From: Toxonevra muliebris
Taxonomy: Eukaryota; Arthropoda; Insecta; Diptera; Pallopteridae
Direction of reading: 5' to 3'
NCBI GenBank assembly: GCA_963691655.1
Contig: OY829330.1
Coordinates: forward strand, 17,974,182-18,038,181
Length of the DNA stretch: 64,000 nt
Part shown: positions 1 through 9,613 of the stretch, piece after piece
Layout of the letters: each line of letters opens with the position of its first letter
Numbering within the stretch: the first letter of the stretch is position 1
The notes under the pieces: generated by a model
Database searches by the model: none
What the model was told of the DNA's origin: nothing
The model's input: only the letters and a program-made list of their open reading frames with translations
Translations under genes and position numbers: made by a program

Positions 1-355
1 AATGAATGTACAAAAAAAATGTAGTGATAATGCTCGCAAACCACGGCATTATAAAAATTTTGCTTTGCACATTAACCGGCATTAACAGGCAACTCAAATC
101 GTGTCCGAAGCATTGGTAAAAAAAAGACAGTGCAACTACAACGTATCATGTATAAAAGATAATGATATCTAATAAATCTTTAAGTTTGTAAAATAATTGT
201 TTTATTTTGAATTATATACCTAATCATATGAATTATACATCAAATTCCTATATATGCTTATACATTTATTCGCTTTTGTATATGGCATTCAGTTGGCTTG
301 ACAATTGACACATCAAATCTTAATGCGTACCTTGCACGCATCCATTGTTTTAATA
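1..355 (+). repeat. Dispersed repeat family A, copy 1
   Basis: This stretch matches 16410-17252 in the same orientation, after three extra blocks are removed from the second copy. Shared landmarks in order are a block with GTAGTGATAATG, the string GGCATTATAAAAATTTTGCT, a block with ATAAAAGATAATGATATC, and TTCAGTTGGCTT near the end. It is not coding and probably continues left of the window. Its main value is as the empty-site reference for insertions in the second copy. Confidence 0.8.
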
Positions 356-742
356 CACTTCATACGGACCCTTGTATCGAGGATAATAAGAGAAAAAAAT
401 ATTCTACCCCTAAATTATTAAGGGCTACACCACTGTGATGAAAACAGCTTATGCTAGTACATTTCGTTAAGCAAGTTTCCAATCCAAATGTCGATATAAC
501 AGTGTAGTAATAACATGAATTTAAACAAAAAATAACTGCAGTTATAGCGACCTCTATGAACAACGACATGACTTAGTTAAGTTTGTGAAAATTTGTTTTA
601 GTACAATTCCTGTACGAATGTATAGCAGTGCAATATTAACCACTATTATCGACTCAAGTTTAGTGCATACTGGTTTTGATATCTGCTAAGTTGATGGAAA
701 GGAACTGCATTACAGCTTTCGAAAAGTAAACGAGTTTGTACA
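356..742. other. AT-rich interval, no gene seen
   Basis: No recognisable protein, RNA or repeat boundary. A reverse-strand open frame over 646-891 runs across the left boundary of the hAT element at 751, so it cannot be an original gene. Confidence 0.5.
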
Positions 743-750
743 GTTCTCGC

Positions 751-1825
751 TAGGGATGCCAACTCATTTTCATATAAACCATATAAACATTTTATACAAA
801 CGAAAAATGCCCTTTCCGTAGGATTAAAATTACTCTCGTTGAGTTTTGTTTTAAAAGGGCGCAGCATTGTCTCGGTCAAAGATTTTATCAATTTTTATAG
901 GATTGTTAGATTAACAAAAATGTATATTCTAACTCCGAAATTCCTTTGACATATGTAATTAATTTAAAAAAAAATTGTATGCAGTCTCAGGGGCTCACTG
1001 GAACGTCTAAAAAAATACCTTTAGACTGTTGCCCCAGGGCATTCTACGATTATTTTGTTTAATCAACAATTCACAAAATAGTGTATCGCCAAAATTTAAT
1101 TTCTCAAAAAATTATTTTTTTCGTAAAAAATAAAGTTACAAATTGAGCACAGAATTGACCAAACTCGTTTTTGCTAGTACGTCCAGGGCCATTGTTGTGT
1201 AGAAGAGCATATTTAAATTTTAGTTATGGTGCACGCCCATGGAAAAAACTTTACTTTGAGAAATAAAGTTTCAAAGTTTTGGCTATCGGTTCTTAACATA
1301 TGAAATATACTTTTACTTCTTTATAATGGCTGACCGTAATTTGTAAGTTTATAGATTACAGTCAGGAGGTGCTGAACGGAGGCATAGCTAAGCCTTTCTA
1401 AACGGCCGAAAGAGAAGTCGAAGCTCGTCTGACACTCGGCATTATGATCGTCTATATCTACGAAAGCCCTCAGAGTTTCTCTCAGAAATTTTTACAAAAT
1501 ACTTTTGAAATACAATAATTTCAAATAGCACACTTTTTTAAAAATCGATTTCTCCAGACCAAAATGTAGAATATTGCATAAATTAATCGATATTTAAGTC
1601 TCTGAACGAAAATGTGCAGTCTTGGTTTTATAGATTCCCCTTACTAAGTCTACTTATATGAAAAGTCCAGTGCTAAAGTATTTGTTTTTATAGTGTTGTT
1701 TGCGAATTTGCCAGAATTTGACAAAAAATATTTTACAAATGGAATGGTTTCAAATTCCCCACAAAAAACAGATCATTCCCCGATTCCCCGCAAATCGGGG
1801 AATTCCCCGGAAGTTGGCATCGCTG
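751..1825. mobile_element. hAT-type non-autonomous element with perfect 8-bp target duplication
   Basis: The left end reads TAGGGATGCCAACT and the right end, reversed, reads CAGCGATGCCAACT, so 12 of 14 bases match. The flanks are identical: GTTCTCGC at 743-750 and GTTCTCGC at 1826-1833. An 8-bp duplication with CAG/TAG-type ends is the hAT signature. Near the right end is a GC-rich dyad (ATTCCCCG/CGGGGAAT, 1776-1810) that could be a subterminal site. I see no transposase similarity in its 1,075 bp, so it is an internally deleted or MITE-like derivative. It abuts a second hAT insertion at 1837. Confidence 0.85.
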
Positions 1826-1836
1826 GTTCTCGCATT

Positions 1837-2032
1837 CAGTGGCGGTTCTAGGATTTGGGTTTGGGGGGCCTGATTTTACTAAATTAAAAGATAAATATCA
1901 GACTCACTATCGACTAAAATCCAGACCTAGACCAAAAACTGGTGGAAAAATTTTATCAAACACAGGTTAAAAATTAAAAGATAAGAGGGGGAGGCTTCAG
2001 CCCCTATATTCCTCCCCCTGGATACACTACTG
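1837..2032. mobile_element. 196-bp hAT MITE with perfect 8-bp target duplication
   Basis: The ends are CAGTGGCG and, reversed, CAGTAGTG, followed inward by G-rich strings (GGGTTTGGGGGGCC left, CAGGGGGAGGAA right). The flanks are CTCGCATT at 1829-1836 and CTCGCATT at 2033-2040, identical over 8 bp. The left duplication overlaps that of the neighbouring hAT element by five bases, so both hit essentially the same site. A truncated relative lies at 63518-63570, sharing TGATTTTACTAAATTAAAAG. Confidence 0.88.
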
Positions 2033-2295
2033 CTCGCATTGCTTAGTTAATTACGTCTATGAACGAAATTCGAAGCAAAAGCTTTTGTAGTTGTGGAGAA
2101 TACGCAAATCGAAGTAAAGTATGTGCGATATTTTAGTGAAGATTTAGTTACTGATGCCAGTTCGAGGGAAATTTCAATTTGTGAGGTAATTTTAACTTCC
2201 ATTTTGATCAAAAAGGGAAAAGGATATTTTTCTACTGCTCCGAAGAAAAAAGAGGGAATTCCACATCATAAATTCAAATTTCCTCGCAATACTGG

Positions 2296-2520
2296 AAATT
2301 GATTCACAACGATGACAATCTATGTATGCGGGATTCCCTCCAAACTAATATTAATTCAGGTTGCTTGAATGTTCAACTGGATATTAACTCTTTCCAAAGA
2401 TGGTGTTCCGATAATCACTTCTATTTAAATATTAGCAAATGCTGTGTTATTTCGTATTCAAAAAAACCTAAGCTATTGCTCTTTGATTACACTTTTCTAC
2501 AAATGGAAACTTTTGAAAAC
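2296..2520 (+). pseudogene. LINE reverse transcriptase relic, part 1 (palm to thumb)
   Basis: Translation gives DDNLCMRDSLQTNINS, then a stretch with LDINSFQRWCSDNHFYLNIS and KCCVISYSKK. This is the part of a Jockey-like non-LTR RT that follows the catalytic YADD box: Q-D-I--F--WC--N---LN--KC-VIS-S. The catalytic box itself is decayed to NDD. The frame stops where the 1.55-kb foldback element begins at 2521. Homology resumes at 4070-4376 with LGVIFDSKLTF, the expected next segment, so both pieces are one ORF2 relic split by an insertion. Earlier RT motifs and the endonuclease are absent upstream. LINE identity is secure; the exact family is not. Confidence 0.8.
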
Positions 2521-4069
2521 GAGCAGAGACGGGACAAATGCACTTAAGATAATGGGGGGTCATTGAGCCCGAATCCGTGGTCCATTTTGCTCTGCTACGT
2601 CGCAATTTTATTGACATCAAAATTTTTAAAATTGAAAAAAAAAAAAATTAAAAATGCAGTTCATATTTTTTTCATCAAAACATCCATTTTTACAAAAAAA
2701 AATTTTCGATTTCTTTTATTTTTTAGCTTTAAAAATTTAAAAGAACATTTTTTTTTAAATTAATTTATTATTTCGTAATTTTTTTATCCCCGTTATCATC
2801 GTTCACTTTTATCTCATTGTTAGCTCAACCCAGTAATGCCTAGCGATGCCATATGGCATCTTGTCACTGAGCCGTTCCTGAGCCAGGTTAAAAAAATTTT
2901 TTTTTCTCAAGTTACTCTCTTGATCTATCTACTTGGGTTCCCGCTCGTCCTTAATGGGTTAAAGCAATGATGGCCAAACAGGTATTTAGGTGCAGAATGA
3001 TCTTTAAACTCTAAACATATCGTATACGAATACGTATACACATACGCCAAATTAATTCTCAGGCGACGATATGTATGTAGGAATGCGATTGGCGTACTTG
3101 TCTAAGATGTTCAATACGTAGTTGGAGAAAGAAAGCAACAACAACAGCATAATTTGTACCGTTTTTAGAATGTTTAAAGGCCACTGCGTTTGCAAAACTA
3201 CTTCTCCACAATCATGTCTTCGTCTTCGCCGAAAAATGCCGTTGCAACGTTCACAGGCAGAGCAGTATAAAAGTTTGACTTTAATTTAATGTGTTCTTGA
3301 ACATTTAAATCCTAAAAATTAATTTAGATTTTGTTGTTAAATTTCGAAGCAAGCCGGGAGTGGGCTGCCACCGGTTTTATTTTTGTACAAATTATTGGTT
3401 CCCGATTAGTGTTTTGAGAATCGCGATGTGTGCAAAAATGGAATCCAACGTGTATGAACCTAAAATAAAACATCTTCGGACAAATTATGAATAAAATCTA
3501 AAATTGAAATATAAATCTTTGTCAAAAACTATATTATATATTTAACTACAATGTGTTCAAAAATGAATACGTGAACGTGTCAAATAGGAAACAACAATAT
3601 ATAAATTTATTTGTCAAAGAAATTTTTAGGATTTGATTGTTCAAGAACACAAAGTATATAGATCAACAAAGTAACTCTAGAAAAAAATTGTTCTTTAACC
3701 TGGCTTAGGAACGGCTCAGCGGCAAGGTGCCATATGGCACCGCTAGGCATTACTGGGTTAAGCTAACAACGAGATAAAAGTGAACGATGATAACGAGGAT
3801 GAAAAAAAGTTACGAAAAAATAAATGAATTAAAAAAAAAAATTTTTAAATTTTTAGAGTTAAAAAATAAAAAAATTCTAAATTTTTTTTTGTAAAAGTGG
3901 ATGTTTTGATGAAAAAAATATGAACTGCATTTTGAATTTTTTTTTTTTTCAATTTTAAAAATTTTGATGTCAAAAAAAAAAAAATTGTGACGTAGCAGAG
4001 CAAAACAGACCACGTATTCGGACTCAGCGACCCCCCGTTTCCCTAAGTACACTTGTCCCGTCTCTGCTC
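2521..4069. mobile_element. Foldback-type element with ~418-bp terminal inverted repeats
   Basis: The arms 2521-2937 and 3651-4069 are inverted copies, beginning outermost with GAGCAGAGACGGGACAA. Matching inner blocks contain CTCTGCTACGTC, a long A/T tract, TTATCTC, AACCCAGTAATGCCTAGC, CCATATGGC, TGAGCCGTTCCT and TTGATCTAT. About 710 bp lie between the arms, with no transposase seen. The element interrupts an RT frame that resumes on the far side, which fixes both boundaries to within a few bases. I could not identify a clean target duplication, so the superfamily is open. The open frames over 2563-2763 and 3810-4052 are lysine/phenylalanine-rich shadows of its A/T tracts. Confidence 0.8.
3047..3068 (-). 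repeat. 22-bp motif shared with the 16.7-kb hairpin
   Basis: A block containing TTCTCAGGCGACG inside the foldback element matches, with one difference, both arms of the perfect hairpin at 16712-16787. The shared context extends to the adjacent CATACG/CGTATG. It marks a small dispersed sequence unrelated to coding. Confidence 0.7.
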
Positions 4070-4376
4070 ATTTTTGGCTGTTGAGCAGTGTTGTCAAATA
4101 AACGGGAAAGATTTAGGTGTCATATTTGACTCTAAACTGACATTTTCTTCTCATATCGACTATATTGTTTCAAAAGCATTTTCTATGATTGGCTTCATCA
4201 AAAGACATACTACGGACTTCAAAGATCCCACAACATTAAATGCCTTGTATATCTCCCTAGTGAGAAGTCACTTAGATTACTGTTCAGTGGTTTGGGACCT
4301 GTATTACGATACTCATAGCAACAAAATCGAAAAAGTTCAAAAAGTATTCACTAAGTACGCTTTACGGTTTATTTAG
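4070..4376 (+). pseudogene. LINE reverse transcriptase relic, part 2 (C-terminal thumb)
   Basis: The open frame gives DLGVIFDSKLTFSSHIDYIV, then GFIKRHTTDFKDP, LYISLVRSHLDYCSVVWD and IEKVQKVF. LGV-FD-KL-F--H, followed by the LV-S-L-Y-S-VW block and the I--VQ--F helix, is the standard order after the palm in Jockey-type LINEs. It directly continues the piece ending at 2520. A stop follows ALRFI, and a TA-flanked MITE begins 40 bp later, so the ORF2 C-terminus is missing. This is a dead fragment. The apparent start codon at 4053 lies in the foldback arm and is not biological. Confidence 0.85.
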
Positions 4377-4416
4377 ATGCAAAAGATAAATTTGGTGTTT
4401 AAGGAAAATATATATA

Positions 4417-5060
4417 CACCTAATTCTGTTTTTACATGGTCTTTTTTTACACGGTTTTGGTTTAACATGGTTTGAAAATAAACAAATTTTAAATTTTTTT
4501 AAACGATTTGGAATGGAATTTTAGCACGATTAAAATTTAAATTTAATTAGGGGAATTCCCTTTTTGTGGATACAAGCAAATTTACTGGTCAGAGCAATTG
4601 TAAATAGCAAAAATTTAGGGGAATTCCCTTTTAGTGCATAGAATCAAATTTATTTGTGACAGCAACTAGAATGTGTTAATATTTTCTGAACTATCCATGC
4701 AATCAGACGTGTTTGCTAAAGGAATTTTTTTATAGGCAAATTCTTTTTGTTAACAACATAGCTGTTTTACATAATTGTTTTTAGTTTGTGAACTTGTCAT
4801 ACATTTTTTTTACATTACTTTTAAGCTTAGAGTGCATATCTTTTTTTTCTTTAATAACTATGCTTGTGTAAAAACACATTATATATGTGATTTAATAAAA
4901 TAAACCTGAATAGTTGTTCTTAAAAAATCCTTGTTTTTCACTAATTTCAATCCAATCCAAAACCAATTACCTATTTTGCATACGATCAATGTCTTTTTAC
5001 ACGCTTTTTTTTACACGGGTTTTCCTGGAACCAATTACCGTGTAATAACAGAATTAGGTG
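4417..5060. mobile_element. TA-flanked MITE, 644 bp, ~24-bp terminal inverted repeats
   Basis: The ends are CACCTAATTCTGTTTTTACA and, reversed, CACCTAATTCTGTTATTACA, with two mismatches in 24 bp overall. Each end is flanked by TA (4415-4416 and 5061-5062). This fits the Tc1/mariner superfamily target. The inside holds further TTTTACACGG-like motifs and two GGGGAATTCCCTTTT strings (about 4550 and 4620). No coding capacity, so it is a non-autonomous element. Confidence 0.85.
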
Positions 5061-5089
5061 TATATATAAAAAATTAATGTATGTATGCG

Positions 5090-5420
5090 TAAAATTGTTG
5101 ATTTTGACAACAATTTGTATGTATGTATTTTCCTCATGTAATCATATACCGTTTGTCCGATCTTAGTGAAATTTGGTGTATGTAGAGATGCATTTGTGTG
5201 TATGTCAAGTTGTGGGCTATAACATTCGACCGTATCTCTTAAATGGGCGTGGCATTTTTGCGAAAATCCAATGTCTTCGAATCGAGCTAAATTAATAAAA
5301 TTTGATATGGAGACTTACTTGTTATGGGTCTACTCATGGCCATATCAAAATCAGGAGAAGAGGCTGTGGCTGGGCGATAGATGCGAACATATTAAAACCA
5401 AAAGTATGGGACTGTGCAAT
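5090..5420. repeat. Unclassified dispersed repeat with GGGCGTGGCA-type motif
   Basis: The segment has the phrase GTGAAATTTGGTGTATG and later AAATGGGCGTGGCATTTTTG. Similar phrases (AAATTTGGTACA, GGGCGTGGCACCTCCCATA) recur in the Helitron at 21941-23356 and in 13274-13645 and 54700-55480. I infer Helitron-derived interior sequence, but see neither terminus here. Confidence 0.4.
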
Positions 5421-5451
5421 CTTACGTAGGAGCAACAGCGGTGTTAAATAC

Positions 5452-5572
5452 TCCTGACCTCCCTCCCAACTTCCCCCTAACCTCTCCCCAAATCCACCCT
5501 AACCGCCCCTCCCAACTCCAACCCCCCCCCCCCCCCCCCATCCCACAACGCCTCCCTAACTCCCTTTCTTAC
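5452..5572. repeat. C-rich, strand-asymmetric low-complexity tract
   Basis: A CT-rich and CCCC-rich run with a long poly-C core at about 5523-5539. It contrasts sharply with the AT-rich surroundings and is probably a simple-repeat expansion. Confidence 0.75.
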
Positions 5573-5914
5573 TGATAAGAACTTCATATATTTGGTCGTT
5601 ACCCACACTTTCATTAATTAAAACGTTTAGTTTTTCTAAATTTAGTAATTATGCAAACACCTCCTTTGCTGGTAATTCGCATCATCGATCCGAATTATAT
5701 GCAAGTAGAAAAACGCATGCTTTTTATTTTTTACGAACGAATCCCAGCGGACCCACTTACCCGCCCACCCGACCGAGGGGCACATCCGCAAAGCGAACGG
5801 ATCGGTGACCGAAACAGAAACAGCCCGGACTGCCTGTGTAACGCAACTCGTGAATGGGTGAAGTAATATATCCCAATGGTTTTCAAACAGCTACAGATTA
5901 GAATCATCAGCTGT
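5573..5914. other. No gene; short GC-richer patch
   Basis: 5735-5845 is GC-richer than its surroundings (ACCCGCCCACCCGACCGAGG and following). The open frames crossing it on both strands resemble no protein I know. Confidence 0.35.
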
Positions 5915-6511
5915 TTAATCATTTAAGGAATTTAAAATTGCTTGTTTTATAGAAAATAAGGAATCAGTTATATCAAATAAGCCATGTTGGTTGTTGAAAT
6001 CATTGCACATGCAACGTAATGGATCATTTTGGGCATAGTTAGATCGGCAAGTACTCAATTTAATCAAGATAGGATACCTTGAACAACGATTTGGGATATT
6101 TAAGTCAATTTTATTTAGTAAAAATTCAGAATGAATGTCACCGTTCAGTAATTTAGTCATAAACATAACATTCAGCATAGTTCTTCTGCTGTCTAATGTC
6201 GGTAGGTCAATAAGTTTGAGACGATGTATGTAAGAAGGTAAATTATGTAATGGGTTCCAACGTAAATTTCTTAAAGCAAACAAGAGAAACTGTTTTTGAA
6301 CTGACTCAAGTCTGTCTTTATAGCAATTATATTGAGGACTCCAAACTGTTGAACCATACTCCAAAATAGGTCTTACCAGTACCGTAAAAAGTGTTTTTGT
6401 TATATACGGATCACTAAATTCAATAGCCCATCTTTTAACGAATGCAAAAATTCCCTTTGCTTTATTAACACACATATTGATATGCAGATTAAAACGCAAT
6501 TTAGGATCCAT
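5915..6511 (-). pseudogene. Jockey-like LINE ORF2, C-terminal fragment
   Basis: An uninterrupted 198-residue frame on the reverse strand reads PKLRFNLHINMCVNKAKG, then FVKRWAIEFSDPY, TLFTVLVRPILEYGSTVWSP, DRLESVQKQFLLFALR and LDSRRTMLNVMFMTKLLNG. These are, in order, the post-palm F--H-----KA-G---R helix, the LVRP-LEY-S-VW block, the IE-VQ--F helix and the C-terminal L--RR-----F--KL-NG region of Jockey-clade RTs. The endonuclease and catalytic RT motifs are absent, the usual outcome of 5' truncation. No poly-A is visible at the 3' side (below 5915). The frame is long and clean, so it is younger than the relic at 2296-4376. A dead fragment with secure family identity. Confidence 0.88.
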
Positions 6512-6780
6512 AACTTAGTATGTTTTCTAAAACGGTGTTTATTTTTACCAAACTAAAGCAGAATTTTTAGTGACCAAATCCCTATATAAATTATATAAAT
6601 ATACTTACCAGCATAAAAGTAATTACTGTTATAAAATTTGTGGGTTTCTTATATTATTTGCTAAGGCTTTGTATGAAAAAACGCTCACTCTTTGCTTCTT
6701 CGCTCACAACTGACTAATTTGAAATAATTGAAATAAGTGTTATATTATACCATTTGAAAGAGGAAATAATTCTTTTATTT

Positions 6781-6960
6781 CCAGTACTACTAAAAGTTTA
6801 GTGGTAGTTGATTTTTACTTCCACTACCACTAAAAGTTTAGTGGTAGTTGATTTTTATTTCCACTACTATTACAGGTTTAGTGGTAGTGAAATTTGATAC
6901 CCACTACCACTAAACGTTCAGTGGTAATGGAGCCTTACTCCCATTGGCACTAAAAGTAGT
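6781..6960. repeat. 40-bp tandem array, each unit carrying a dyad
   Basis: Units start at 6781, 6821, 6861, 6901 and 6941 (partial), an exact 40-bp period. The best unit (6821) contains ACTACCACTAAA and TTTAGTGGTAGT separated by AG: perfect 12-bp inverted arms with a 2-bp centre. The linker between dyads is roughly TGATTTTTATTTCC. The later units are more diverged. Such arrays are typical of subterminal transposase-binding sites or small satellites. Confidence 0.9.
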
Positions 6961-7500
6961 GAAGAGCGAAATTTATTCGCTAAATCCCCAGTCTGGTCAT
7001 TTATACAGAAATTGAGAAGCAGTAACTAGTACAAGAAAATTGAAAGTACATAAACTATATAGATGTCGAGCAGTTTACTATTAATGTGTTTTGCCATTTA
7101 TAATACTAGTTCGAAACCTTCTCCTGCGATAAGTTTGAAGCCATCTCCTGTAATTTGTGCCAATAAAAAGCTAATACAATTGTTTTCACAACCGAGATTC
7201 ATAATAAATATGAAAACCCAAATACCTTCCAAACAAGAAGAGGTTTTACGTGGAAAATTAGTGAATACTAATATTTATGCACAAAGACTGCAGATAAAAA
7301 CCTTTTATTTTATTTCTTATTAAAAAATGTTCAATTTTATTCTTTAACTGCAAAAATTAATTTGCTCAATTAACGAAATTAAAAAAAAAAAAACGCATTG
7401 TTAGTTGGCGTTAAGAAAGCAAATGTCACTTTTCTACTTTACAGAAAGTGTTACCAATAGTACATAATGTGTTTTACATTTCTTTTTTAGATACTAGGCA
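6961..7500. other. No gene recognised
   Basis: AT-rich. An 86-residue open frame at 7063-7323 begins with a hydrophobic stretch but has no recognisable domain, and nothing in its surroundings supports it. Confidence 0.4.
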
Positions 7501-7514
7501 GAAAATTGAAAAGT

Positions 7515-7598
7515 TCGATAGTTTCGAAAACTATCGATGGCCATCGATCGTCATGGACTATCGATATTCTCATCGATGGTTTTCCACCTCTACTGTGC
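7515..7598. repeat. CGATAG dyad cluster, probable hAT terminus
   Basis: Contains CGATAGTTT-CGA-AAACTATCG, ATGGCCATCGATCGTCAT and ATCGATATT. The reversed right border reads CAGTAGAGGTGGAAAACC, which resembles hAT ends that carry ATCGATAG subterminal repeats. No partner end was found, so this is a remnant of an element end. Confidence 0.45.
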
Positions 7599-7604
7599 AT
7601 GTCT

Positions 7605-8933
7605 GACGAGGAGTAGATATGGCCTTAATCCAAGAACCCTGGGTCATTTGAAAGAAGTTTAGGAATTAAACAGCTCCGTTCTCTGTTCTATTCAGCAAAT
7701 GAAGGCAAATTGAGAAGCTGTATCTAGGTTAGGAAATATTATTAATGGGATTCTTATTCCTAAATTCAGCGATGGTGATACGGTGGGGGATCTCCTCCGC
7801 GTACATGCTATATGAGGAGACCGATCCACCACTATAAAGAGATAGATTGTGAGTCAATCTATGCATGCTATCGTCAAGTAGTGTAAGTTTCGTGTAACAG
7901 TGCCAACCACTTCACTTTCCACAATAAAATCATGGAAGAAATTCTAGATCTCACCTTCACAAATAACAAAGGATTCTTAATCAGCTCACTTTAGGATATT
8001 GCAAAGGCTCCAAAAACTTTTGGTGAACAAGCGAATCCAAAATTGAAAAACAAAGGTCTGAAATTTGCATTGTAAGCCCAAAGAGAGCCGCTCTAAATGC
8101 TTACACAAAATCTGTTAGGATAGCTAAGAGTGAATCCTGGGAATCTAGTTTTGGTGAATTTATTGAGAGTACCAGTACGACAGACAGATTGGCCGGATCT
8201 AATCTAAAACCCCAGTGGTCCAAGGGTACTGACGGAATTGTCGGAGCGTCTCCGAATTTAATTGAAATATATTTTCTTGACTGTACAGAACTCTTTTTGG
8301 TTTCACCTATCAACCAAGGAGACCGTCAATTAAAGTCCCAAAAACGTGTGGCCAGCATAATTATAGAGAAGGCTGTGGCCTTGGGCGGTAAATTCATGTA
8401 AGCCATACAAAAGTGCTGCACTGGACGATATCGTACCGGGTATGCTACAGTCTGCTCTTCGGCCAATTTCTGGCAGGAGGTGAAAGTAGTATTCGTTCCG
8501 CAAAAGATTACAAACCGATTAGTCTCTCCTTTTCTTTTGAAAGTTTTGAAGAGAATAATCGACCTGTCTATTAGAAATCAATTAAAGGTTGACTACTAAT
8601 ATAGCACCCAACATGCTTACCTTAAAGGTAAGCCCGAGGAGACAGATTTTTGAGAAGAACCCCCATTACAAAGATTATACACTGGCGGCTTTTCTGGACA
8701 TCGGGTGAGCATTTAATAACGTGAAAACGGATTCCATTAAAGCAGCACTAATGAGATCAAATTTAGAAAAGGGCACCAATCAGCGATCAAATGTCTTCCG
8801 CACTTAAGGAGCTTTTTATGTGGGCGAAAACAAACTGTTTAGGAGCTAACCCGTCCAAAACCAAACTGGTCCTGGCCGTCATCCGTCCCTTATTTATCTA
8901 TGGATCGTTGGTATGGTGGTATGTAGCCAGAGT
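7605..8933 (+). pseudogene. R1/LOA-like LINE ORF2 relic (endonuclease and RT), heavily decayed
   Basis: Joining frames across many stops shows the order of a non-LTR ORF2. MALIQEPWV at about 7618 is an early apurinic-like endonuclease motif. GKLRSCI follows at about 7700 and IMEEILDLTFTN at about 7925, the late endonuclease block. A linker with SESWESSFGEFIEST follows at about 8130. RT then gives KPISLSSFLLKVLKRIIDLS at about 8510, TQHAYLKGKPEET at about 8610 and YTLAAFLDIG*AFNNV at about 8680, the palm aspartate region. ELFMWAKTNCLGANPSKTKL and VIRPLFIYGSLVWW come after it. The segment carrying the FADD box is deleted. The relic is cut at 8934 by an AT-rich tandem-repeat element; a C-terminal piece of the same kind follows at 9430. 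Confidence 0.8.
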
Positions 8934-9320
8934 TGGGTAGTAATGATTCCATTAGGAATTAAATTCCATCTCCATTCTAATTACAAGGAATTGTAATTGG
9001 TACTTTAATGTTTTCAATTCCTTAGTAATGGAATTGATAAAACTTTCAATTCCATTACAAGGAATTGTAATAGGTAATTAAAATTTTTAAATTCCTAGGT
9101 AATGGAATTGAAAAAATTTTCGAATCCATTACAAGGAATTATAGTTTGTAATTAAAAATATATCAATTCCTTAAAAGAATTGAAAATGTAATTGAATAGA
9201 AAGGAATTTAATATTAAGTGTAATCAATTACTTTCTTGGAGTTAAATTCCAATTTAGTTGGAATGATTCCTAAAAAGTAATTGATTCCCTTTTAGTTCAA
9301 TTCCAAAAAAGCAAAAAAAC
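8934..9320. mobile_element. Inserted element of 74-bp tandem units, hAT-like left end
   Basis: The left border reads CAGAGTTGGGTAGTAATG, a hAT-style end. Inside, ACAAGGAATT recurs at 8983, 9057 and 9131, an exact 74-bp period. Each unit pairs AATTCCATTAC with GTAATGGAATT in inverted orientation. Diverged GGAATT/AATTCC motifs continue to about 9310. The right border is not recognisable and no target duplication was found, so the element is probably truncated. It lies inside a LINE relic. Confidence 0.65.
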
Positions 9321-9429
9321 CATGAGATAGTGTGAAGTTTACGGCCTATTCTTTATAAAAAAATAACTCAGAGCTTCCTTTGTCTGGAGAGGAAACAAGC
9401 TCAAATTCTTACTGGAGTAGCTTTTGCAA

Positions 9430-9613
9430 AATAGCCTTGAGGATTGGAGTCGCAGCAATTAACTACTGTAGAAGCTGGCAGAATGAAGAAGAAATTCAGA
9501 CCAATCCGTCGACTTCGATTCTTAAGAGACAGACTGTTGGAAGACGTGGTGGAGATTCCGCCTGCAGACTTTGTAAGGTCCATCCAGAGTATTAAGTGGT
9601 TTCAGGAAGGAGA
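9430..9613 (+). pseudogene. LINE ORF2 extreme C-terminus
   Basis: The frame ends with RFLRDRLLEDVVEIPPADFV, RSIQSIKWF and QEG. The better preserved relic at 35346-36066 ends with VELSDLLTFIRRTKWFNK, so the D-(F/L)-(V/L)--I---KWF pattern identifies this as the last residues of a related ORF2. Together with 7605-8933 it frames a LINE from which the thumb and the RNase H domain are lost. Only a short match supports the call. Confidence 0.55.

Noticed and set aside
646..891. 81-residue reverse open frame
   Set aside because: It runs across the proven left border of a hAT insertion at 751, so it cannot be an original gene.
3810..4052. 80-residue Lys/Phe-rich reverse open frame
   Set aside because: Lies wholly in the A/T-rich right arm of the foldback element.
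6781..6960. CRISPR array
   Set aside because: Repeats are contiguous 40-bp units with an internal dyad and nearly identical linkers, not direct repeats separated by unique spacers; no cas genes.
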